Assembly (NCBI GenBank): GCA_009746045.1
Contig: RPFO01000496.1
Coordinates: forward strand, 64,465 to 128,464
Reading direction: 5' to 3'
Source of the DNA: Mesostigma viride
Lineage: Eukaryota > Streptophyta > Mesostigmatophyceae > Mesostigmatales > Mesostigmataceae
Length of the DNA: 64,000 nt
Below the pieces are notes generated by a model. It was given only the letters and a program-made list of their open reading frames with translations, made no database searches and was not told the origin of the DNA. The position numbers and the translations under genes are program-made. Below, one piece after another: positions 42,890-53,507 of the stretch; position 1 is the first letter of the stretch, and the number at the start of each line of letters is the position of its first letter.

Positions 42890-44010
42890 CTGAGTGCGCA
42901 CTGAGACCTGTTGTCGACCCCTTGTACAGCGTGCGGATGACAGCAATCAGAGGGGCGGGTATGCGAGCGCGAGCAAGGACAGCCCGTAGAGCGGCCCGGC
43001 CAGCGGACGGAATCGAAAGCCTTGATGAAGTTGGCTAGAAGATGAGGATGGCGCAGAACTTATGCCCCAGGCGCTGCAGGAGCGCGATCTCCTCGAAGAG
43101 GCGGGTGCTGCGCGATCGATCGACGAAGATGGCCGGCCATGACTGTGTTGTGCCCATGTCAGGAGCCCAAGTGGCTCTCCCAAAGGTGACGGTCGAGAGC
43201 AGAACGAAGGCGGTTGAGGATCATGCGCATAAACACGGTATACTCTGATCAGACACTCCGCAAAGGTGAAAACCTTTGCGTTCAGTGCCGGGCCGCGGAA
43301 AACGCGGAAAACGCGATCTGCAAATGAATCCGACCGGAATCGAACTGGGGACCTCTCGCACCAATTTTGCTGACTATAGGACGGACGTCTCCGGTTACCA
43401 TGGCATCGCCAACTTACACCTACAGTCATCCGCAAAAGTTCTCCTGTCCGGGGAGTGATGCAAGCCTTTCGGATTTGGTACTAGATAAATCACTCGAGAT
43501 CTGTGTGCAGGAGTACTACACACGTGTCTGCACGCGAGACTTGTTCAGTCTCGCACCGTGAGACGGGCTGAACACGGCTGAATCCTTCTTTAGAAGGGGG
43601 CGTAGCCGGTACTATCGAAATCAGCCAAGCGTATATTCTGATCAGACACTCCGCAAAGGTGAAAACCTTTGCGTTCAGTGCCGGGCCGCGGAAAACGCGG
43701 AAAACGCGATCTGCAAATGAATCCGACCGGAATCGAACTGGGGACCTCTCGCACCAATTTTGCTGACTATAGGACGGACGTCTCCGGTTACCATGGCATC
43801 GCCAACTTACACCTACAGTCATCCGCAAAAGTTCTCCTGTCCGGGGAGTGATGCAAGCCTTTCGGATTTGGTACTAGATAAACGGTATACGTTCAAGAGC
43901 GCGGCCTGCGATCTGGATGCACTCACCTCAATCGGGACGTAGTTCGCAGGGTCGTCAGGAGAACCTTTGTTTTTGTACAGCTTACGGTAGCCATGTGCTG
44001 CCACTCAGGA
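42890..44010 (-). pseudogene. LINE reverse-transcriptase fragment split by a small element
   Basis: Minus strand 44005-43891 gives LYKNKGSPDDPANYVPI and ALLNVYR, the start of a LINE RT domain. 43234-42890 continues with FMRMILNRLRSALDRHL and FIKAFDSVRW, the FxKAFDxV motif. The pieces are separated by the 638-bp element at 43244-43881 and contain frameshifts and stops. Confidence 0.7.
43244..43881. mobile_element. 638-bp element with 245-bp terminal direct repeats
   Basis: Two copies of a 245-bp sequence (43244-43488 and 43637-43881), identical as far as I could compare, flank a 148-bp interior. The whole is bounded by the 9-bp duplication ACGGTATAC (43235-43243, 43882-43890). The layout resembles a TRIM-type miniature retroelement, but the repeats lack TG...CA ends. 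Each repeat holds, on the minus strand, a tRNA B-box-like motif (AGTTCGATTCC), and the interior has a hairpin (GCGAGACT...AGTCTCGC). Confidence 0.7.
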
Positions 44011-47000
44011 ATCGGCGGCGTGTCGACAAAGCTAGCAGGGATCCGGTTGCCGACACACTGGAATCTTTGGCGCATTTTATTCCACCATTGGTTGGATTTA
44101 TGACTCCGAACCATACACCTGTGGGGAGCTAAAATGGGAAGCAATATTTTCAGCTAAAAAATCCAATAATGTGAGCTGTGGTTGTCAGAATGACCTCAAC
44201 ATTTGGGGCTGCATGCGCCCCCCCCCTCCCCCTCCCCCCCCCGCTCTCTAGTATTTGATAATGTGTGATATGGCGCATTAATTTTTTGAAGTGTTTATGA
44301 TTGCTTTACTTTTCATTGATTAAAAATGTTAGTGTTTTGCGGTGTGTTAATAACAGGTGCATCCATGCTAATTTCTTGGCCCCATTAGGTAGATGTACTT
44401 TCTCAGACGTGCGGTCCGAACTATATGGAAGTATGTTATTTGGACCAAGAATTATGTGCCCATTATTCTAGGGAAATGTGACTAAAATAGCGTCTTTTCT
44501 ATTTTTAGCGCGTTACCGACAGATGGGGCCTAGCCCCCCGCCCAAGTGGTTGGAATTTTTTTTTCAATCATATTAAGTGAGACAACTATCGTATTTATGG
44601 TCCCCGATCATCATTGGCTTTTGATCACATGCATAGGTCTGAAGTGAGACAACTAAGGCTTCCAGAAACTGAATGTTTAGGTATGGTTTCCAGAAACTGA
44701 AAGTGCACTGTAGGGGCGTCCTGTCCCCTTTATAAAAGTTGGCATGATCACTTTGTTTGTACCCACGCGACGCACTCACGTGCTCTTCATGCACCCTGCC
44801 CACACCCTGAGCCTCCGCACTTTGGTGGGCAGGTTGGCCCCCACAACAGCCTCTGCATGGATTACACACCCTCGTGCGCGCATGCCAGTAGTGACTGACT
44901 CACGTCCCCTGCACATGAGCTTGAAGCAACTCCCCACGGTTTGGCATCTCTCTGGCGTCCACTCCAGCAACCACAGTTTGGCATTTCTCTGGCCCCGCTC
45001 AAGCAAATGGCGAGTGCACTTGGCTGAGATCGGACTCCTCAGTCCCCAGCATGCCATTGGTGGAATCCCTGTCACGGGATATGGGTGGCACGTCATTTTG
45101 TATATACACCCATGCTGGCTGGGGGGCCTGATCGAGGCACCTGACGCCCATGCCACCAGCCGACTTGCGACCCATTAGACCGCCCACCGAGGTCACACCC
45201 TCATGCTGTCTGTACATTGGCAATGCTAGTGCTGTATGCCTCACAGTGGCAAGTGGCACCCCCGAGGCAAGCGGCGAGGGGGGCATGTGCCAAGGCTTGG
45301 AATGCCGACGCTGGGCATGGCCCCTGTTCAGGGTGCAGCGAACAACACCAGCTGCCCGTGGGTAGATCACCTGGTATGCCACAGAAGATTGCAGCACCTG
45401 GCTGCCAGCGTTATTCATGGGAACTGAACGGATTTCAAGGTAACCATCACAATCGTGACGTGTGATATCGAGCTATCCTCCAAGAAAGCGGGTATAGGTA
45501 TATTTCTACTGGTAGTGGTTACCACGATTCCTTATCTCTGCTAGTAGTGAATAGCGGTGGTAGTAGTTTCCATCTCAATGCTTGTCTTGTGCGCCAAGTT
45601 TGCTCGGGTCAATGCCAATGTCCTTCGAGCCCGTGTTGAGGTATGGCCCGCGCATGCTGACATTCGCGGGAAGCGCACCCGGGGATGAACTCAGGTTCAG
45701 GTTCCGGGACTTGCTGCAAGAGATTGAACAAGACACACGTGCAGAAGCATTTACGTCATTGCTTCGTCATGGCCGACAACAGCAGGCCAACAGGAACTTC
45801 CCATGGGCGCATCTGCACGAGAAGGACGAATCTGCACGAGAAACGAAGATGCTTTTTTTACCTATATTCACCTTATGTATGCCGGCAGCAGGAAGGTGCA
45901 GCAACCGAAGACTGCGAGCCCACTTGCTACGAGAAGGTTTTTTGCTCTAGTCGTAACCATCCTGAAATCTAGTTCGTTGTCACAAAAATATTCGTGCAAT
46001 CTCCTCCTTCAGCAGATTTGTCTCATGGAGGGTGTCCACAAAATATAAGATAGGTTTTCGCAGCGGGCCACGGGCCCAAGATGTTGACACGAAAGCTCCT
46101 GAAATTCCGGTTATGGCGGCCACGCTAACGAAAGATACAGGACCAGGACCCAGTACTACTGCAAGGTCTATTTAACTACTGCTGCCAATTACAAACAGAA
46201 AACTTCTTGCGTGCGGTGGAAATTTTATTCCATGCAAATTAAAAACCCTGCAGGGAAAAAATCGTGGGAGCTGGAAAACCACCGACGTCAAGTTCGGGAA
46301 CGGGGATGGCAACTGTAAGGATGCGCATTGTTAACGTGTTAAGTCACTAATTATTACTGCACTAGTTTTGCACGTAAAAAGTGCCACGTTAATTCGCAGT
46401 TAGCATCGAGCATGCATCTTTCAGGCGAATCTTGTCCTGCATTCGGACTGCCTGGGTAGTTGGTGGACAGGGTGGACGGCGCGGCAATAGCTGCGGCGTT
46501 AGCTGCTGTCGTGCGCCCCGACGACAGTCCTGCCAGTCCGCCAGTTATCGAGGCATTCCGGCATTCCGCTATGGATGCAGAGGGAACCTGAGCTCTGGTT
46601 CTTACGTCTAAACTCTACAGTGGAGTGTATGCTCTTATCAAACCTCGGTCCCTCGCTGCTCTACTGTTGCGCCGTGGCATGATAAATACGTATAAACCTA
46701 ATGCAAACTTCTTGATCATGTTGTGATGCACGAATATCTCTTTGAAGAACGGGTATCCGAGGGAGAAACGTAATTGCTTGAACAGCAGTGCACGGAAGGT
46801 AGGAAGAGCCGGAGGAGTGCAGCTCTGCTTCCCGCTGGAAAACTAGGAACCCGGTTCTGCTACAGTTTAACAACCTAGATTGTCAAGGGCCCGCTAGGGC
46901 ATGGGCAGCACAGTTTGGTAATATAGCCCCCACGTGCGCTTGTGCAAACGAAATTGCCTGCTTGGGGATCGAGCTCGTTAGTAGTTTCTCCCCTGAATAA

Positions 47001-47783
47001 GATAATGGCCCGCATTTCTCCCTGACGGGCTCAACCAAGTATAGAGAGTGAAGTTTGTCGCAACCGAGGACAGTCACGAGCGTTACAGGAATGGAACCCG
47101 TAAGTGAAGCTATACTTGTGTCTTTGGACTGGCAAAGAAAAGGAAAGGAAAGGAAAGGAAAGGAAAGAAGAGTAGGGGGTGGAAAGAGTCCGGGTGGCAT
47201 GGTTGCTGGTCTGAAAGACTGGCGGATGGGTGCGGTTGTTGGACTGGTTATATCCTCTTAGTTGGGCGAGGTTTCCCATGCTCGCAGACATCCCCCAGGT
47301 AGTGCTCGACATTCGCGTGATTTGGTTTGCAGACTTCTTGGAGACGCAGTACCGGTACCAGAGATGCCAGCGGCTGTATCGAAACTTGTGTATATTACTC
47401 GTGTTATTTCTGGCCTGCGCTGGTTGTCTCATGGATATGATCGTGTCGAAATCTGTGTTTCCATATCTGGTCAGGCCGCAATCTGGATGCTGGCTGATGG
47501 CCATTTAACGAACCACGAGCCACTCATGTGTTTACCTTGGCAGGTTTACGACTGTCCTCTATGAGTGCTGATTTCGGTTTGTATGGACTGTAAGATTGGG
47601 TTGGCTTGCGAAGCGGTTCGGTTAAGATTCTGCTTGCCTAGAGCCCGTGCGATCCATATGAGGGCTTTGGTATCTGTATACAACTTGATGTCAACTTGCG
47701 GGGCCCTATATGATATCAATATTGAGGGGTTACGACCGCCAAGCCTAGCTCGTGATGTAATCTCGGCTCGCTGGTGGTAGGGT
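44011..47783. other. 3.8 kb with no recognised gene
   Basis: Includes a C-rich run (44219-44244) and an AAAGG run (47137-47166). Short open frames exist (for example 45582-45950) but show no known motif or coherent splice structure. It may contain upstream exons of the gene ending at 48170; I could not identify any. Confidence 0.4.
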
Positions 47784-48017
47784 AAACCCACGCTTGGAGT
47801 AACCCACCCTCAAGACAACCCACCCTCGAAATGGCCCACCCTTCAGACGGCCCACCCTTCATATGGCCCACCCTTAAGATGAACCACCCATGATGTGACA
47901 CGCCCTTCATATGACCCACCATTACAATGGCCCACCCTCAATATGACCCTGTACTATGATCCACGCTTAATATGGCCCACCCTCGATATGACCCACCCTT
48001 TACCATAACCCACGCAG
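47784..48017 (+). repeat. 16-bp degenerate array ending in a splice acceptor
   Basis: About fourteen units of the form RRCCCACCCTTNANAT. The last one, AACCCACGCAG, is the acceptor of the exon at 48018, and the first, AACCCACGCTTGGAGT, has the same core. The acceptor and its pyrimidine tract therefore appear to be one unit of the array. Confidence 0.8.
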
Positions 48018-48170
48018 GGCCGCCACCTGTTGGCCATCGAGGCGCCCGGCGCGGTACGCTACATGCTGGGCGCCATCATCATGCTGCTGGGGGTGGTGCT
48101 CCCCCTGGGGTACTTTGTGCTGCGCCTGAGCGGCAGCCGGCGCGCGGGCGTGTTCTCCAAGAACACTTGA
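48018..48170 (+). CDS. Terminal exon of a small membrane protein (partial)
   Basis: Open from acceptor AACCCACGCAG to TGA, encoding 50 residues. GRHLLAIEAPGAVRYML is followed by a hydrophobic helix (GAIIMLLGVVLPLGYFVL) and a basic Ser/Arg tail ending SKNT. The strong codon bias to G/C matches the other host exons. No family was recognised; the single transmembrane helix near the C-terminus is the only clear property. Upstream exons are unknown. The sequence downstream to about 48460 is a run of diverged copies of the exon's end (CTCCAAGAACACTTGAG), for example CTCCGAGAACTTGTGAG at about 48272 and TTCCAAGAACATGTGAC at about 48383. Confidence 0.55.
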   Translation, partial: GRHLLAIEAPGAVRYMLGAIIMLLGVVLPLGYFVLRLSGSRRAGVFSKNT

Positions 48171-48460
48171 GCAGAGGTGGGTGGCATGTGAGAGGAGCGG
48201 AGAGGGGGGAAACGGGCGCGTGTCCTTGAAGAATGCGTGACAAGGCGAGAGAGGAACACGTGATAAGGTATGTGGTCTCCGAGAACTTGTGAGAGGTATA
48301 AGGATGTGGCAACGAGAACTTGTGGGAGGTAAAAGGATGTGACAACGAGCACTTGGGAGAGGTTCAAAGGATGTGAGCTTTTTCCAAGAACATGTGACAG
48401 CAAGAGGAGAGAAGAAGGCGGGAGCAGGTGGGTGGCTTGCAAGAACACGCGAGAGGCGAG
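48171..48460 (+). repeat. Echo array of the terminal exon end
   Basis: Seven or more diverged copies of the last coding bases plus stop, spaced about 35-45 bp, with AGGTA(T/A)AAGGATGTG between them. A GT microsatellite run follows (48484-48512). Confidence 0.6.
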
Positions 48461-48599
48461 GGAAGGCGCATGGCCTCATATTGTGTGTGTGTGTATGTTT
48501 GTGTGTGTGTGCGTGGTGCCCTTGCATGTGCCCTGCCCTTGCGTGGGGTGTGTACCCTTGCGTGTGCGGTGCCGTCAGTAGAAAGAGAAGTTCACGTAT

Positions 48600-51084
48600 A
48601 AATCAAGCTTCCATAACGTGTAGCTATTGATCAAGAAATGAAGCACAGGTGGCCCTAGCCGACCGTGCCCTAGCCGATCATGCCCGACCAGGGTTGGCTT
48701 CTTGTGCTTGCAAGTCTTCTCCATTTACTACGTTCATCGTATATTTTACTGCGCTATTCTCTCCTTTGTGGGCAGCATACCCCATCAGCTTATCACATGA
48801 TAGGCATTGTATTAGCTTATCACATTATTATTATTTCTATTATTTTTATTACTATAGCATACCCCATCAGCTTATTGCTTATCAGCCTATTGGGTTGTGG
48901 GTTAACCCTGGGTTTGCCCCTCAAACCCCTCAGGCTCCGGGAGAGGCCTTTATATTCTCCCAAACCGGCGCCTCTAAATGTGTGTTCCAAGCCTATCTGT
49001 GGGCTCTGGACCATGGGGCAGCCCTACTGCATCCGCTATTATGAGTCAGCCATGCTTTGCCCATGCAGAGAGCCACTCTGTGCTGAGACGCCATCATGCC
49101 CAAGCCATTGCCTAGCCATGATCATCTTCCACCCCATGTCCGCAACTTTGCACAGCTGCTGGAATACATGGTGGTGCAGGTGCACCTCAATTGTGCACCT
49201 CGAGTAGGTGGCAGTTTACACCAACCACCTGCAGGTTGTCGCCTAGAATGTATTGAAAACCATATGTCCCTTCTCAGGGATATGTGTTACATATCCTCCC
49301 CACGGAGGTATTTTCTTAATCAATGAATTAATCAGCTTATTACTGTCCCCTTTGCTGTTGCATGGGCTGCCTTCCCCGCAGGCATGTCATAGCTTGTCTT
49401 GTCTCATGGAATATAGCCCCATGTGTTATCGCTTAGGCTGCCTCTCTTGAACCTAGGTCGTGTGTTCTCTACCTGCAAAAGCCACTGACTAGGCTTTGCA
49501 ATAGCCACCCTTTCGGGCGGAGGGGCCGAATCTCGGAATTGGCGCTGTACCAACCATCAGAAGACAAGGTTAGATACGAAACTGTGAATGGAGATATTAC
49601 TTTACATGTCTACCTAAAAGGCCAGTAAAGCTGCTTGAATGGCAGCGATGATTCAGTAAGCACTCAACGCTGTTCCGTGCTGCGTGCTTTTGCGTGGCTG
49701 CGCGCTTGCTCGCTCTTGGTTGCAGACGCGCTGTGCAGACGCGCTGCCTGGGGATGCCTGTGCCCTCAAGGAACTTCCAAACTGCAGCGTGGAGAGGCCG
49801 GGATGATGACTGATCGGTCAACCTATTGCAGTTGCAGGGATGGTGTGACCACCTTGGAGCTGGCGTGGCTACATTCTGCGGGTGTCGCTACATTTGGCAC
49901 AGGCCCATCCAGGTGACCGCATATCGGCTATATTCTGATCAGGCACTATATGATTGAAGTCGGCATGGAAGGGGCCGCGTGGTCTGCATGTCGGTACACG
50001 TGTTGGTTATAGAGTTTCCCAGCGGGAACTAATGTGCATAATGAATCTACACGTAAGCCAGCCATAATTTCAATGCACAAGGATACACATTTCCATCACC
50101 ATTCATCTTCATCATCCTGAACGATCGAACACGCGGACAAGATAACGGCAGGCTCGAGCTACCATGGTCCGGATTCTCCCGATTTCTGGCCTGCGCTGGT
50201 TGTCTCCTTGATAATGAATGAATGGATCAGTCACGCAGTCCCATTGGGGAACAAATGTGCATGGCCCAGTTGCTGGCTACAGGGCAGAGGCCAGGTGTCT
50301 CTTCGTCGCACATCAGATGAGCACAGGGGTCCTGCAGAGAGGAGGCATGATAAGGTGGCGCTGGAATACAAACAATTAAACCGCAATCTTGTGCAGCTAA
50401 ATTTTTTATGGAATGTCCCAGCCGTTGTGTATCTGGTAGTGAATCAAAGCGGTTTCAATCTTTTGTTCAATCGGTTGGATGCTACCCTCCATTTGTAGGA
50501 GGACCAAATGCACACTGCAGGTGCAGATACACGTGCATGCATGACATAAGTTGTCATTGAGACGCTAGGTGCATGTCTGAATACTGACTGCATACGTACC
50601 CCAGGACCTCCGGACGATCGATCTGCATGCGTGCCAATCCGAAACATGCATGTTAGCTTTAGTCTAGTACGTGCACCAACAGAGTTACCTTCGTAATCAC
50701 GCTGTGCACAGAAAGCATATGCATGACGCACAAGAAAACCGAGTACCATGTAGTATAAGCGAATGGTTCGATGATTTCCAGTTAAACAATGGATGTACAA
50801 CGGACGACAACATTTACTGTTGAAAACAGATGTTTCTCTTTCATGACTACATGTGATGAAGCGGTTGTCCCATCAATGGAGGCCTTGATGCATTCCGCAA
50901 TTAACCCTCAGGCTCCTGGAGAGGCCTTTATATTCTCCGAAACCGGCGCCTCTTAAATGATGTGTTTCTTGAGCCTATCTGTGGGTTCTGGACCATGGGG
51001 CAGCCTTACTGCATCCGCTATGCTCTTGCTATGTCGAAGCTTTATGCAACCATAGTATATAGCTTTATGCAACCATAGCATAGT
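48600..51084. mobile_element. LINE 3' UTR pieces and repeat X scraps, no gene
   Basis: 48920-49045 and 50905-51030 are two copies of one sequence (GAGAGGCCTTTATATTCTCC, CTGGACCATGGGGCAGCC). 49020-49320 is the type C LINE 3' UTR ending CTCCCCACGGAGG. 50045-50213 is repeat X in reverse. 47400-47440 has a trace of the same repeat. 49330-50040 and 50220-50900 show no gene. Confidence 0.6.
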
Positions 51085-52322
51085 ACTGTATGAGGGCTCA
51101 CAGGCAGTAGTGCGGACTGCGGAGGGCACCACTCCACCATTCCCCCTTCACCACGGGGTGTGGCAAGGTTGTGTCCTGTCCCCATACCTGTTCATTATTG
51201 TCGTGGATCACGTCATGCGCCAGGCACGTGCGCGCTTTACTGCTCTTAAGGGGTTCGAGCCAGGCTTGGACATCCTTAACGTGAAAGAGCACGGCGGGGT
51301 TAGACCTGGTCACCGCCTTGCCGACCTGATTTATGCGGATGATACCACCCTCATCGAGAGCCCCGAGCACATTCAGACCTGGCTGGACTGCCTGGGCCTG
51401 GAGGCGCGGGCGGTGGGGCTGGAGATTAGTGTCAAAACTGAGGCGATGGTGATAGGGGCATCCAGTAAACCACCGCTGCCGCGCCTGCTCGACGGGACGG
51501 AGGTCCCGCTCCGCGACCGCTTCAAGCTGTTGGGGAGCTGGCTTCCTGACACCGCCGACGATGTGGACACCCGCATCGGCCTTGCCTGGGCCAAGCTCCG
51601 TTCGCTCACACCTTACTGGCGCTCGAAGGGCCTGGACGGGCACCGCAAGCGCATGCTCTTCAAGGTCCTCGTCCTCACGGTGCTCACGTATGGCGCCGAG
51701 GCGTGGACCCTCCCACCCAAACTGGCAGCTCGGCTCGACGGCACAGTTTACAGGATGCTCCGGCAGGTCCTCAACGTAGGTTTTTCCGAGCGTCCGTCAT
51801 CAGAGTCTTTGTATCATGGCATGCCTCGTGTTTCGGACGAGATTAGGCAGCGTAGGATAGCATTTGTAGGACACCTTGCCCGCACCAGCCAGGTCGACAC
51901 CACCCTTGGTCTGGCCGGCCCCCAGCGGCTTGGCCAGCCAGGGCGGCACATTCTGACCTGGCCTGGCCCCGCGGACATTCCCAAAAGGGTAGGGAAACCT
52001 GTCACCAACTATGTTCAGATGTTGCTGGACGACCTAGTGGTCCCAGCCCAGTTTGAGCACCGCATCCACTCTCTCTCCCGTCTTTGGACTGCCATGCAGG
52101 ACAAGACGCGGTGGAAGAAGATTGTCAAGGCGCACACGCCCGACCCTGTGGGCAAGCCACCTCCCCCCAAGCGGAGGAGGCGTTTTGATGAGTAGTGTAG
52201 TTAGGATTTTCTCGATAGAGTTAGGATAGTTCGATCACGCGGCTTCCTCCATCCCATCCATCATGAAATATGTGCTACATGACCTCCCCACGGAGGCATG
52301 TTATAATTTAATTTAATTTAAT
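51085..52322 (+). mobile_element. 5'-truncated non-LTR retrotransposon with reverse transcriptase (ORF2 3' part)
   Basis: Coding runs 51085-52195 (TAG) without a break, about 370 residues. It begins inside the RT palm (LYEGSQAVVRTAEG), with GVWQGCVLSPYLF and the catalytic YADDTTL, then the thumb and C-terminal region (LTYGAEAWTL, RRIAFVGHLARTSQVDT, LTWPGPADIPKRV) and a basic end (PPPPKRRRRFDE). The endonuclease and first RT motifs are missing, so it cannot move itself. The 3' UTR ends CTCCCCACGGAGG and an ATTTA-type tail (52302-52326). The intact frame suggests a fairly recent insertion. 52330-52435 is non-coding. Confidence 0.9.
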
Positions 52323-52435
52323 TTAATAGTATAGTTGCTAGACTCTCCCAGCGAGGCAGAACCTGTGGCCTGCCTTTCAAGGCAATGACAGAAGGGAGTG
52401 ATCCCTGCCCCCCTTCTTGCTGTCCATCAATCAGG

Positions 52436-52695
52436 GATTAATTAATTAATTAATTAATTAATTAATTAATTAATTAATTAATTAATTAATTAATGAATTA
52501 ATGAATTAATGAATTAATGAATTAATGAATGAATGAATGAATGAATGAATGAATGAATGAATGAATGAATGAATGAATGAATGAATGAATGAATGAATGA
52601 ATGAATGAATGAATGAATGAATGAATGAATGAATGAATGAATGAATGAATGAATGAATTAATTAATTAATTAATTAATTAATTAATTAATTAAGT
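52436..52695 (+). repeat. (TTAA)n-(ATGA)n compound microsatellite
   Basis: TTAA units, then alternating ATGAATTA, then about 35 ATGA units, then TTAA again, in a near-symmetrical arrangement. It lies beyond the LINE tail at 52326. Confidence 0.95.
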
Positions 52696-52816
52696 AGCTT
52701 CCATCATCATTCCGTCATCATTCCGTCATCGCGACTAGGAGAAGTGCACCACCCTTATGCTGGCATCTGCCACCCCTATAGTGACCCTATAGTGACCGCG
52801 GCCTAGGATGGGTCTC

Positions 52817-52848
52817 ACCCTAAGCCCTAAACCCTAAAACCCTAAACC
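52817..52848 (-). repeat. Interstitial telomeric repeat
   Basis: CCCTAAGCCCTAAACCCTAA then AACCCTAAACC, the complement of TTTAGGG, about 120 bp before the hairpin array that precedes the provirus. Confidence 0.8.
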
Positions 52849-52963
52849 ACTTGCAAAAACAGAAGTGCCCCCCTGCCACCACTGCTCACCAGGTTGTTAC
52901 ATTTAGGCTGGCATCTGTCACCACCCCGGCAGTTGTGATGGTGTGTTTGGGGTGTGACAAGGA

Positions 52964-53341
52964 TGGCGAAAAATTGTCCTTAGTTACTCTTAAGAGAAAG
53001 AACGGACAATTTTTCGCCACCCGCCACCCCTTGGCGCGGGTCATGGGAGGTGTTTTGTCAAGGTGTGAGAGTGATGGCGAAAAATTGTCCTTAGTTACTC
53101 TTAAGAGAAAGAACGGACAATTTTTCGCCACCCTGCCACCCCTTGGCGCGGGTCATAGGAGGTGTTTTGTCAAGGTGTGAGAGTGATGGCGAAAAATTGT
53201 CCTTAGTTACTCTTAAGAGAAAGAACGGACAATTTTTCGCCACCCCCCCCACTGGCCGGCGCTGAGGTGGCGTGGGTTGTTGGATGTGGCGAAAAATTGC
53301 ACGTACTTACTCTTAAGAAAAGACCGCCCAATTTTTCGCCA
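52964..53341. repeat. Four hairpin repeats at the left flank of the provirus
   Basis: Each 55-56 bp unit has arms TGGCGAAAAATTGTCC and GGACAATTTTTCGCCA around a TTAGTTACTCTTAAGAGAAA core. Units lie at 52964-53019, 53075-53130, 53187-53242 and, diverged, 53287-53341, about 111 bp apart, with shared spacers (CCTTGGCGCGGGTCAT, AGGTGTTTTGTCAAGG). They could be an amplified MITE or part of the virus terminal repeat. Confidence 0.85.
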
Positions 53342-53507
53342 TGTCCTCGCAGGGTGAGGGAGCCGGCGAGGGCCGCGCGGCGGGGTGTGACCGGAACCGG
53401 ATCGACGTCTACTCGAAGACGAGGAGACAGTGAGCGCGACGTCTTGGAGGTTGTAAACCGTTTTTACAAAGAAATGCATGGCAGAAAAACAGGCTTTAAT
53501 ATTAAAA

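Noticed and set aside
43325-43415. A functional tRNA gene on the minus strand
   Set aside because: The TTCGATT loop and B box are present, but T-stem and acceptor pairing fail and no sound anticodon arm can be drawn.
45582-45950. Upstream exon of the membrane-protein gene
   Set aside because: The only candidate donor gives phase 2 while the acceptor at 48017 needs phase 0, and no motif supports it.
52964-53341. CRISPR array
   Set aside because: The spacers are near-identical to each other and the repeats are palindromic, in a eukaryotic context. It is a tandem duplication.
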